A stretch of 64,000 nucleotides of DNA from Tidjanibacter sp045656405 (GTDB taxonomy: Bacteria > Bacteroidota > Bacteroidia > Bacteroidales > Rikenellaceae), in NCBI GenBank assembly GCA_045656405.1, contig JAZORC010000020.1, positions 45,220-109,219 on the forward strand, read 5' to 3'. Numbering within the stretch: the first letter of the stretch is position 1; every line of letters begins with the position of its first letter. The notes beneath the pieces are model-generated. The model was not told the DNA's origin. It saw only the letters and a program-made list of their open reading frames with translations, and made no database searches. This document shows positions 32,881-40,119 of this stretch, in pieces. A program made the position numbers and the translations under genes.

Positions 32881-33870
32881 CTATTTGTTGCGAAATTTGT
32901 AGGTAAGTCCGAGCGTTGCCGAGTATTGGTATTGGGCACGAGGGCTTGCCGATTCCAGATAGTAAATCACTCCATAGAGTTTTACAGAGAGGTATTTCGA
33001 AAGGTTCAAATCGAGCCAATTATCCCACCTTGCGGTTGGGGGTGTAACAATATCCGTAAAGAGGTATAGTGTCGAGCGATAGCGCACCCTCTCCTTCCAG
33101 AACTTTTTGTCAAACGAGGCGTTTATGGATGGGCCTATTGAGCTATATACCCTTTCGCCTGCGGGCACACCATTGAGTCCTTGTTGATAGAGCCTATCAT
33201 CGAGCATCGTTATCATATTTCCCGCAATGGGCGAGAGCGTCACCTTGAATGGGGCTCCGCTTGGTGCGTAGGTAAATCCCACCGACACATCCATATATCC
33301 AGGCGAGAGAACTGCCGAGATGAGTGTTTGGTCGGTGCGTGACTCGTAGCCGTCACCAAATTGGGTGCGGAAGTTGAGTGTTGCCGAGTAGGACCAACTG
33401 CCCTGAATATCCCACGACATAACCTCCGACACATTCAGCTCATCGACATTCTTGAAGGCCATATTGTCGATATAGTTTATACCATAACGGGCATTGACGG
33501 TCAAATCGTGTGCAAATTTACTCTGCTTGTAGCGATGGTGCACAAAGAGTGTTGCAAGTCCCGAGAAGGTGTTGTCGCCACCCGCAGTCCAGTTGTCGAA
33601 CTGCAAAGAGGAGGTCTGGAACGAGCCCTCTATCTCAAAGAGGTTGCGCTCCTTGCGCACCCTATTGCGCTCTGCCACCCACGCTGCGTGGTCGTAGTAG
33701 TCGTTGTTGAGCGTATTCGACACCTTGTCATTAGTCAGACCTCGTAGGGTTGGCTCCGCGCTCTCCTCTCTCTGTGGTTGGGCTCGGCGTATGGTGTACT
33801 GCGCCACGGCATCGGTCCCACCCGACACCACAGCCAACAAAAAGAGCACCAAAAACCTCACCTTGCGCAT
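32881..33870 (-). CDS. DUF3078-type outer-membrane protein
   Basis: 329 residues with signal peptide ending AVAQ. The barrel-like mature region contains the DUF3078 hallmark FDNWTAGGDNTFSG, repeated aromatic strands (SYSATLNFRTQFGDGYESRT, MDVSVGFTYAPSGAPF) and an aromatic-rich end (LGLTYKFRNK). DUF3078 proteins are Bacteroidetes outer-membrane barrels of unknown function. It precedes a periplasmic protease gene in the same operon. Confidence 0.85.
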   Translation of the reverse strand: MRKVRFLVLFLLAVVSGGTDAVAQYTIRRAQPQREESAEPTLRGLTNDKVSNTLNNDYYDHAAWVAERNRVRKERNLFEIEGSFQTSSLQFDNWTAGGDNTFSGLATLFVHHRYKQSKFAHDLTVNARYGINYIDNMAFKNVDELNVSEVMSWDIQGSWSYSATLNFRTQFGDGYESRTDQTLISAVLSPGYMDVSVGFTYAPSGAPFKVTLSPIAGNMITMLDDRLYQQGLNGVPAGERVYSSIGPSINASFDKKFWKERVRYRSTLYLFTDIVTPPTARWDNWLDLNLSKYLSVKLYGVIYYLESASPRAQYQYSATLGLTYKFRNK

Positions 33871-33910
33871 AATATAATTTATACCTATTTTAATATAAAA
33901 ATATATAATC

Positions 33911-33953
33911 GTGCAAATATAACGATTTTGATTGAATATCCGTATATTTGCAC
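33911..33953. promoter_or_regulatory. Divergent promoters of the DUF3078 gene and nfo
   Basis: GTGCAAATATA (33911-33921) and TATATTTGCAC (33943-33953) are exact inverted copies 21 nt apart. Each contains TATATTTG, pointing left toward the DUF3078 gene and right toward nfo. The -33 boxes are weak on both sides. Confidence 0.6.
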
Positions 33954-33979
33954 AAAGGATAATAAAGCACCCTACGACA

Positions 33980-34828
33980 ATGAAATACTTTGGAGCACAC
34001 GTTTCGGCTGCGGGAGGCGTTCAGAATGCCCCCACGAATGCCCACCAGATAGGGGCGGGAGCCTTCGCCCTCTTCACCAAGAACCAACGCCAATGGTTCG
34101 CACCCACCCTCACCGAGAAGGATATTGAGGCCTTCAAGAGTGAGTGCGCACGCCTTGGCTATACCCCCAAGCAGATACTCCCCCACGACTCCTACCTCAT
34201 CAATCTCGGCCACCCCGACACCGAGGGCCTCGAAAAGTCACGAGCCTCATTTGTGGAGGAGATGCACCGTTGCGAGCTTCTCGGCCTCGACCGACTCAAC
34301 TTCCACCCTGGTAGCCACCTCGGCCGCATCGGCTTGGAGGAGAGCCTTGGAAGGGTTGCCGAGAGCATCAACATTGCCCTCTCAAAGACACAGGGCGTTA
34401 CGGCCGTGATTGAGAACACCGCAGGTCAGGGCACCAACCTCGGACACCGCTTCGAGGAGATTGCCTACATCATCGACCGTGTGGAGGACAAATCGAGGGT
34501 TGGTTTCTGCATCGACACCTGCCACGCCTTTGCTGCGGGCTACGATCTTTCGAGCCCCGAGGCGTGCGAGAGGACTTTTAGTGAGATAGACCGTATTGTT
34601 TCTCTCGAAAAATATTTGAAGGGTATGCACCTCAATGACGCTATGCGCCCTCTGGGTAGTCGCATCGACCGCCACGAGAGGCTCGGAGGAGGCCAGATTG
34701 GCTGGGATTGCTTCCGCTATATCGCCAGCGACAAACGCTTCGATGATATGCCCTTGGTGCTCGAAACCATCGACGAGAGCCTCTGGATGGAGGAGATTGC
34801 AAAACTCTACGAGTTTGCCAAAGGATGA
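33980..34828 (+). CDS. nfo: Endonuclease IV
   Basis: AP endonuclease that nicks at abasic sites in base-excision repair. 282 residues from MKYFGAHVSAAGG; an upstream in-frame ATG at 33932 precedes the expected transcript start. Metal-binding signatures are intact: NFHPGSHLG, VIENTAGQGTNLG, GFCIDTCHAFAAGYD, and HLNDAMRPLGSRIDRHERLG. The length is normal. A terminator follows 26 nt after the stop. Confidence 0.96.
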   Translation: MKYFGAHVSAAGGVQNAPTNAHQIGAGAFALFTKNQRQWFAPTLTEKDIEAFKSECARLGYTPKQILPHDSYLINLGHPDTEGLEKSRASFVEEMHRCELLGLDRLNFHPGSHLGRIGLEESLGRVAESINIALSKTQGVTAVIENTAGQGTNLGHRFEEIAYIIDRVEDKSRVGFCIDTCHAFAAGYDLSSPEACERTFSEIDRIVSLEKYLKGMHLNDAMRPLGSRIDRHERLGGGQIGWDCFRYIASDKRFDDMPLVLETIDESLWMEEIAKLYEFAKG

Positions 34829-34854
34829 CACCCTTTGACGTTAGAGGTTTGGAC

Positions 34855-34893
34855 AAAAAAATGCAAGTTGTAACCATAACTTGCATTTTTTTT
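34855..34893 (+). terminator. Terminator after nfo
   Basis: An A-run plus ATGCAAGTT (34855-34869) pairs with AACTTGCAT plus a T-run (34878-34893), giving a 15-bp hairpin with U-tail. Confidence 0.85.
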
Positions 34894-34903
34894 GCCCAAA
34901 CGC

Positions 34904-34933
34904 TTGCAGTTTTTGAAAAAAGTAGTACTTTTG
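34904..34933 (+). promoter_or_regulatory. Promoter of tRNA-Gln
   Basis: TTG (34904-34906), 19 nt, TACTTTTG (34926-34933). The predicted start at about 34940 is a few bases before the tRNA. Confidence 0.75.
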
Positions 34934-34943
34934 CACTCGCTAT

Positions 34944-35014
34944 TGGGCTGTGGTGTAATGGTAACACAACAGATTCTGGTCCTGTTATTCATGGTTCGAG
35001 TCCGTGCAGCCCAA
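34944..35014 (+). tRNA. tRNA-Gln (anticodon CTG)
   Basis: 71-nt cloverleaf. Acceptor TGGGCTG (34944-34950) pairs with CAGCCCA (35007-35013), discriminator A. The D arm is GTGT-AATGGTA-ACAC, the anticodon loop TTCTGGT has anticodon CTG, and the T arm CATGG-TTCGAGT-CCGTG is intact. The top anticodon-stem pair is an A-C mismatch (ACAGA/CCTGT). CCA is not encoded. A promoter and terminator frame it. Confidence 0.93.
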
Positions 35015-35016
35015 CT

Positions 35017-35047
35017 AAAAAGGAGGTCCGAAAGACCTCCTTTTTTT
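35017..35047 (+). terminator. Terminator of tRNA-Gln
   Basis: AAAAAGGAGGTC (35017-35028) pairs with its complement at 35034-35045 around CGAAA and ends in a T-run. It may also work for the convergent gene at 35072. Confidence 0.93.
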
Positions 35048-35071
35048 ATGCATCTATTAAGCCCGCACACA

Positions 35072-35914
35072 CTATAGCTCACTGGATGTCATCACCCTAC
35101 CCGTAGATCCACCACCTATTGAGTCATTATTGAGCACGCTTGTATACTCCTTGGCACCTGCGTGTGGATTCTCCACATCCACCCACCAACGCCAATAGAA
35201 AGCGTAGAGATTTACCCCATCCAAGGCCTCCTCCACCTGCTCCACTACGCGAAACGAGTACCATTGGAAACGCACCTTTGCCTCACTCTTGTACATCTCA
35301 TCGCTCTCCTGGCCCACAAGTTGCAGCACAGCCGTATCGGGCGTGGAGACCATAGCGTCGTAGTAGAGTTCCACCTCGGGCTCCATCTCTTCAATACTTT
35401 GAGCCGAGAGATAACACACATTCACATTGATATAGCCACCTCCCACACTCGCCTCATAGGGCATATAGGGGGCTTCGAGGATAGATGTAAAGTTCTCATT
35501 TTCCATCCAATCGCCACCACTTGGTGCGGGGCTCTTCGCAGCCTTATCTTCGGGCTTCAATACCTCCAAATCTTTAACTATCAGAGGATAGAAACAATTG
35601 AGCCTCACAAAGAAACCTCCTGCGGGATTATTACCCAGAATCGTATAGTTGAACATCACACGACCGCTTTTACTTTCCAACTCCTCAACAGAGGTTTGCT
35701 CTCCAATTTCGGCAATAAAGAGCACCACATTGGAGTCGGTTGTGATGGTCGAATAGGAGGAAGATAGCACACCGAAAGCGGTAATATACTCACCATTGAA
35801 CTCTGGCATAGCATCACCCATCTGGCCTGGTTCTGCATCCACACTACACGCCCACGCCAGAGCACCGACCATCAGCACCACTGTAATCCGTATAAAATCA
35901 CAAAATCTCTTCAT
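35072..35914 (-). CDS. NigD-like lipoprotein
   Basis: 280 residues from MKRFCDFIRITVV, a lipoprotein-type signal ending LAWAC. The mature part follows the NigD-like layout: an N-terminal small beta domain (SNVVLFIAEIGEQTSVEELESKSGRVMFNYTILGN) and a larger C-terminal beta domain (YINVNVCYL, YSFRVVEQVEEALDGVNLYAFYWRW). NigD-like lipoproteins are common at the Bacteroidales cell surface; their role is unclear. It is the last gene after the ECF sigma and the membrane/barrel gene, with the intervening stop and start 9 nt apart. Confidence 0.65.
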   Translation of the reverse strand: MKRFCDFIRITVVLMVGALAWACSVDAEPGQMGDAMPEFNGEYITAFGVLSSSYSTITTDSNVVLFIAEIGEQTSVEELESKSGRVMFNYTILGNNPAGGFFVRLNCFYPLIVKDLEVLKPEDKAAKSPAPSGGDWMENENFTSILEAPYMPYEASVGGGYINVNVCYLSAQSIEEMEPEVELYYDAMVSTPDTAVLQLVGQESDEMYKSEAKVRFQWYSFRVVEQVEEALDGVNLYAFYWRWWVDVENPHAGAKEYTSVLNNDSIGGGSTGRVMTSSEL

Positions 35915-35923
35915 AGTGCCCAA

Positions 35924-37219
35924 TTAGTTAAAGGTGAAACGCAAACCCGCCCTGATGGATAGGCTCAAAGGATGAACCGTTCGATAGTTTTCGGGGTAGT
36001 TGTCAGGGGCAAGCCAATAGGAGCAACCCACCTCACCAAAGAGTCCAAGGCCACCCCAGAGGGCATAACCTGCACCCACTGCTGCATCGAGCGAGAAGGT
36101 TAGGGGTGCAACATCGAGTTTGGTTTTGCGGGTCATCACCCCATCCATAAACTCCTTATCTTTGGCACTTATGCAGAACTCTGCTGTACCACCCAACTTG
36201 CCATAGAGCGAGAGGCGGTCGAAGTCGGCAAAGTAGATAGACATAGCCAAGGGCACACCCAGATAGTCGATGGTGCGCTTACGGGCAAAGTCACTCACAG
36301 CACCCGAGGTGTCGGATGTGGAGTAGAGGTTGGTGTAGAGCAGACCGCTGTCAATCGAGAGCCAATCGTTCAGAGCATAGCTCACCGTCACACCCACCGT
36401 TACGGGCATAAAGTGTTCGAGGCGCGATTTGGCCTTGGGCTGCACCAACATAGGCGAAAGGTAGCTACTGCCCGAGGTTAGTTGGTTGTTTTCGGTGAGC
36501 AACATAGGACTATTGACCACATCTTTGGACTGGATGTGTCCCTGATCGAAGCCGAGATTCGAGGCATAGAGAGCCACCTGCGTAGGATTGGCAAGACTCC
36601 TCTGGCGTGGTTCCTCGGTGAAGATTCCGCGCCAATACTCATCCAGTTCGGCGTCGCTCTTACGCGATGAGGAGCGCTGACGTGCGGTTCGTGGAGTTTT
36701 GCTCTTTTTCGCCCTCCTCTCGGTAGTGTTTTGCTCACTCTGCACAGCCACCTCATTGCTCTCCTCGGTGGTGCCCACCTGCTCCACTTCGGGCATCATA
36801 TCCTCCAACTGAACCGCCGCCACCACAATGGGCGCAACCTTGGGTGCCATCTGCATTGCCAACATCTCCACCTCGGGGAGATCGGCAACCTCATCGACAT
36901 CGAGTTGTGGAGTTGGAGCCTCCACCTCGGGCATCTGGGCCACAACAATCTCCTCGGGCATATTCTCTCTCAACCCAACCATCACAGCCAAGGCGAGCGA
37001 TGCAGCTGCCAGAGTTGCAGCAACACCCCTCACCCAAGTGCGCCTCCAAAGGGGCACAACTTTCACTGCGGGCTCCTTGGTGGGCGTGGGCTCCACAACG
37101 CCACTCGCCAGCAAGGTCTGCTCGATGCGGTCGAACATCCCTGCGGGTGGCTCTTCGCGGAAGCCTCGCAACTTATCGCCCAGCTCTTGGGTTAGTTTAT
37201 CGTCTAATATATCTTTCAT
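35924..37219 (-). CDS. Single-pass membrane protein with C-terminal barrel domain, ECF-sigma partner
   Basis: 431 residues. Residues 1-60 are helical and charged (DDKLTQELGDKLRGFREEPP), resembling a short anti-sigma-like N-terminus; a transmembrane helix follows (about 63-85). Residues 86-200 are a disordered acidic then basic linker, and 205-431 look like a PorT-type outer-membrane barrel with strand pattern and terminal Phe (VTVGVTVSYALNDWLSID to LSIRAGLRFTFN). Such a bridge from inner to outer membrane is known beside ECF sigma genes in this phylum. A role in sensing envelope state is inference. It lies 24 nt after the sigma gene. Confidence 0.7.
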   Translation of the reverse strand: MKDILDDKLTQELGDKLRGFREEPPAGMFDRIEQTLLASGVVEPTPTKEPAVKVVPLWRRTWVRGVAATLAAASLALAVMVGLRENMPEEIVVAQMPEVEAPTPQLDVDEVADLPEVEMLAMQMAPKVAPIVVAAVQLEDMMPEVEQVGTTEESNEVAVQSEQNTTERRAKKSKTPRTARQRSSSRKSDAELDEYWRGIFTEEPRQRSLANPTQVALYASNLGFDQGHIQSKDVVNSPMLLTENNQLTSGSSYLSPMLVQPKAKSRLEHFMPVTVGVTVSYALNDWLSIDSGLLYTNLYSTSDTSGAVSDFARKRTIDYLGVPLAMSIYFADFDRLSLYGKLGGTAEFCISAKDKEFMDGVMTRKTKLDVAPLTFSLDAAVGAGYALWGGLGLFGEVGCSYWLAPDNYPENYRTVHPLSLSIRAGLRFTFN

Positions 37220-37243
37220 TCTTTTGTGTTTTCTCTTTTGTTG

Positions 37244-37795
37244 TTAGTGATTCTTCTCTCTGTTCTCTCTGGCAATCATCTCCGAGAGCCTTGCCTTTGC
37301 CCTCAAAAATTGGCTTCGGCTTGTTGTTTCGCTGATTCCGAGCATTTGGGCAATCTCTGCGTGGCTGTAACCATCCACCGCGTGTAGCATCAACACTGCT
37401 CGGAATCCGTCGGGTAGTCGCTCCACCATTGCCAGGAGCTCCTTATCCCCCAATCGCTCCACCGCCTCGGGCGGAGCACCTCCGACGACTCCTGGCGGCA
37501 ACTCGCTCACATCGTCATCCACAGCCTCCACACCTCGCTCCTTGCGCAGATGGGTGAGTGCGGTGTTGATGAAGATTCTTCGCATCCACCCCTCAAAGGG
37601 GCCATCCCCACGCCACTCACCAATCTTGGTGTAGAGCGTGACAAAGCCATCGTGGAACACATCCTCGGCGGTCGCACGCACCTTTATGTAGCGCCTCACG
37701 AGCGAAAACATCGCCGTGGCATACCTCTCATAAAGTTCTCTGCGAGCCTCCGCGTCGCCCTCACAGCAACCTCGTATGATGCTCTCGATGGTCAT
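37244..37795 (-). CDS. ECF sigma factor
   Basis: 183 residues. The sigma-2 region is YIKVRATAEDVFHDGFVTLY and GPFEGWMRRIFINTALTHLRK; the sigma-4 HTH is LMLHAVDGYSHAEIAQMLGI with ETTSRSQFLRAKARL. It lacks sigma-1.1 and sigma-3, as expected for ECF factors. The next gene encodes its likely membrane partner. Upstream lies the 5' repeat module and no clear TTG/TAnnTTTG promoter, so its control is unclear. Confidence 0.93.
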   Translation of the reverse strand: MTIESIIRGCCEGDAEARRELYERYATAMFSLVRRYIKVRATAEDVFHDGFVTLYTKIGEWRGDGPFEGWMRRIFINTALTHLRKERGVEAVDDDVSELPPGVVGGAPPEAVERLGDKELLAMVERLPDGFRAVLMLHAVDGYSHAEIAQMLGISETTSRSQFLRAKARLSEMIARENREKNH

Positions 37796-37860
37796 TTGCC
37801 TTTCTCTCTATCTATTAAGATGCATAAAGGGGGCAAAACGTTGCACGCCCCCCTAATTTT

Positions 37861-38137
37861 TTTCTTTTTTCGCACCTTTTTGTAAAAAGTCGCTCCTTTT
37901 TGTTGCTTTTTTCTCCGCTTTTTGTAAAAAGCGGAACCAAAAACTTTTATACGATACTTTGTATCGCTTTTACCTTTGCTCTACCCCAATTAGGGAGGTT
38001 AAGGAGGTTAGGGCTCTCTTCTCTAAATTCACTAAATTCCCTAACTTCACTAATATTTCCTCGGGCGATTTGTCGCCCGCGACGTTAGACGTTAGACGTT
38101 AAACGTTAGACCTCCACTCCCCCACGAGATGTGCTCG
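37861..38137. repeat. birA-sigma spacer built from 3' and 5' modules
   Basis: Read on the minus strand from the birA stop: TAG followed by CGAGCACATCTCGTGGG (half of the stop-codon element), a heptamer array (38081-38111), a GGGCGA/TCGCCC hairpin (38062-38079), the TTAGTGAAG/TTAGGGAAT nine-base array, CCTAACCTCC repeats, the CGATAC-N3-GTATCG hairpin, and CCGCTTTTT/AAAAAGCGG (37915-37934). It repeats the series seen before nusA. No gene. Confidence 0.8.
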
Positions 38138-38854
38138 CTAAATAACAAACTCTATCTCTTTGAATAGATAGGGTACAACCATACCCTGACTCTCCACGAG
38201 CAACTCACCAGTCGATTTCACACCCTGAATAACACCCTCAAAGGTCTTACCCGAGGGCAAGCGATAGGTGTGCAACTCACCCTTGCGGTAGAGTAGCGCG
38301 TCATACTCACCCTCAATCTGCTCGGGGGCACTCTGCAACTGCTCATAGCGAGCCTCCAAAGCATCATAGAGCCTCTGGAAGACCTCGTTCATATCGAACA
38401 CCTTGCCCGCAACGGTTGCCATAGAAGTTGGATTGGGTACCCACTCCTCAAACTCCTTCTGATTGACATTCAAGCCAATACCCACAATGGTACGCGCAAG
38501 GTGCCCTTCGGTACCGAGGGTGTGCTCTATGAGGATGCCGCAAATCTTCTTGTTGCCCACATAGATATCGTTTGTCCACTTGATTTTGGGACGAATATCG
38601 TACTGTTTGAGGGTGTCTACAAGGGCCAGAGCCACCGCCTCCGAGAGGAGGAACTGACGTTTGGCCTCCATAAATGTAGGCTCCCACACGAGCGAGAAGG
38701 TGAGGTTCTCCCCCGCCTTGCTACTCCACTTATTACCCCTTTGTCCGCGGCCTGCGGTCTGCTCACGCGCAATCACCGCATCGCCGTGACGATAGCCGGG
38801 CTTTGCCACCTCCGAATTGGTCGAAGGCATAGATTTATAGATAAAAACTGCCAT
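38138..38854 (-). CDS. birA: Biotin-[acetyl-CoA-carboxylase] ligase
   Basis: Attaches biotin to carboxylase carrier domains. 238 residues; single catalytic domain without the N-terminal repressor HTH. It has the biotin/AMP site AREQTAGRGQRGNKW, the substrate-specific KIKWTNDIYVGNKKI, and TIVGIGLNVNQ. The length matches Group I enzymes. The stop TAG is the first triplet of the CGAGCACATCTCGTGGG repeat, and a (TTTTGAA)n array precedes the start. Confidence 0.95.
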   Translation of the reverse strand: MAVFIYKSMPSTNSEVAKPGYRHGDAVIAREQTAGRGQRGNKWSSKAGENLTFSLVWEPTFMEAKRQFLLSEAVALALVDTLKQYDIRPKIKWTNDIYVGNKKICGILIEHTLGTEGHLARTIVGIGLNVNQKEFEEWVPNPTSMATVAGKVFDMNEVFQRLYDALEARYEQLQSAPEQIEGEYDALLYRKGELHTYRLPSGKTFEGVIQGVKSTGELLVESQGMVVPYLFKEIEFVI

Positions 38855-38863
38855 AGAGCAAAT

Positions 38864-38890
38864 TCAAAATTCAAAATTCAAAATTACGAG
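38864..38890. repeat. (TTTTGAA)n heptamer array before birA
   Basis: Three CAAAATT units on the plus strand. On the minus strand the array begins with TAATTTTG (38886-38879), which matches the TAnnTTTG promoter box, about 25 nt before the birA start. Related arrays precede mutL and dnaJ. Confidence 0.65.
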
Positions 38891-38895
38891 CCAAA

Positions 38896-39156
38896 TGCAC
38901 ACTTGCGACGAGTGGGTTTTGTGAGGCGAGTTCAAGGCTTGGTTTTGATTTTGTCCCGCAGTTTACTGGGAGTAAATGAGGAGGCAAAATCAAAAGCGTA
39001 ACGCAGAAATCGCCCACAAGGCACACTTGCGACGAGTGGATTTTGTGAGGCGGGTTCAAGGCTTGGTTTTGATTTTGTCCCGCAGTTTACCGGGAGTAAA
39101 TGAGGAGGTAAAATCAAAAGCGTAACGCAGAAATCGCCCACAAGGCACACTCGCTA
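38896..39156. repeat. Two tandem stop-codon hairpin elements after dapD
   Basis: Two nearly identical units with a 123-bp period. Each has GCACACTTGCGACGAGTG on the left, an inner 13-bp stem of TTTTGATTTTG type with its complement, and the core CCGCAGTTTAC-N5-GTAAATGAGG (second unit: inner arm changed to GGTAAAATC). The right end runs into the dapD TAG at 39154-39156. Confidence 0.85.
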
Positions 39157-39975
39157 TACGGATACTCCGTACTCTCGCAGTGCATCATTGAGCGAGGTCT
39201 TCTTGTCGGTGCTCTCCTTGCGCTGGCCGATAATCAGGGCGCAACCCACCGAGTACTCACCCGCGGGATATTGGCGTTTGTAGCTACCAGGGATAACCAC
39301 CGAGCGAGGGGGAACATAACCCTTATACTCAACAGGTTCAGGTCCTGTAACGTCAATAATTTTGGTTGAGGAGGTGATGATGGTACCTGCACCCAACACC
39401 GACTCTCGGCCGATGTGGGCACCCTCCACAACAATACAACGCGAGCCGAGGAAGCAGTTGTCCTCCACGATGACGGGTGCTGCTTGCACGGGTTCCAAAA
39501 CGCCACCAATACCCACACCACCACTCAAATGGACACCCTTGCCAATCTGGGCACACGAGCCTACGGTTGCCCAAGTATCGACCATAGTACCACTATCGAC
39601 GTATGCACCGATATTGACATAGGATGGCATCATAATAACACCCCTTGCGAGATAGGCACCTCGGCGAGCCACAGCGTGGGGCACAACCCTCACACCCAAC
39701 TCTTTGTAGCCTTTTTTCAGGGGGAGTTTGTCGTAAAATTCCAACTCACCGGCCTGGGAGGTTGTCATCTCGTGGGTGGGGAAGTAGAGGATAACCGCCT
39801 TTTTCACCCACTCATTCACCTGCCAAGCGCCCTCCTCGGTGGGCTCGGCAACTCTCACCTTACCCTCGTCAAGGAGTGTCACCACCTGCTCGATAGCATC
39901 GAGCACCTCGGGCTCGTGGAGCAACTCACCATTCTCCCACGCCGCCTCGATATGTTTTTTCAGTTCGCTGTACAT
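39154..39975 (-). CDS. dapD: Tetrahydrodipicolinate N-succinyltransferase
   Basis: Transfers succinyl from succinyl-CoA to tetrahydrodipicolinate in the lysine/diaminopimelate pathway. 273 residues: an N-terminal helical domain (LKKHIEAAWENGELL), then the left-handed parallel beta-helix made of hexapeptide repeats (VNIGAYVDSGTMVDTWATVG, GVHLSGGVGIGGVLEP) and the C-terminal ESVLGAGTIITSST part. The length is normal. Aspartokinase of the same pathway is encoded 1.6 kb away on the other strand. Confidence 0.97.
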   Translation of the reverse strand: MYSELKKHIEAAWENGELLHEPEVLDAIEQVVTLLDEGKVRVAEPTEEGAWQVNEWVKKAVILYFPTHEMTTSQAGELEFYDKLPLKKGYKELGVRVVPHAVARRGAYLARGVIMMPSYVNIGAYVDSGTMVDTWATVGSCAQIGKGVHLSGGVGIGGVLEPVQAAPVIVEDNCFLGSRCIVVEGAHIGRESVLGAGTIITSSTKIIDVTGPEPVEYKGYVPPRSVVIPGSYKRQYPAGEYSVGCALIIGQRKESTDKKTSLNDALREYGVSV

Positions 39976-40064
39976 AATCTATGCTTTTAACGTAATAACA
40001 CTACAAATATGGTAAAAAAGTGGGAGAAATGGAACTCTTATACCCGCTTTTTTCATTTTTGTAC

Positions 40065-40072
40065 TATCTTTG
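40065..40072 (+). promoter_or_regulatory. -7 element before the acyltransferase gene
   Basis: TATCTTTG matches TAnnTTTG, with a predicted start near 40079 and a leader of about 40 nt. No clear TTG lies at the usual distance. Confidence 0.5.
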
Positions 40073-40119
40073 TAACTTATTATTCCTAATGTTAGGTACT
40101 AAACAAAGCAAATTTCTCT

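Noticed and set aside
34944..35014. tRNA-Gln as the integration site of the phage block
   Set aside because: It lies 6 kb away, is intact, and is separated by groESL, ctpA and nfo.
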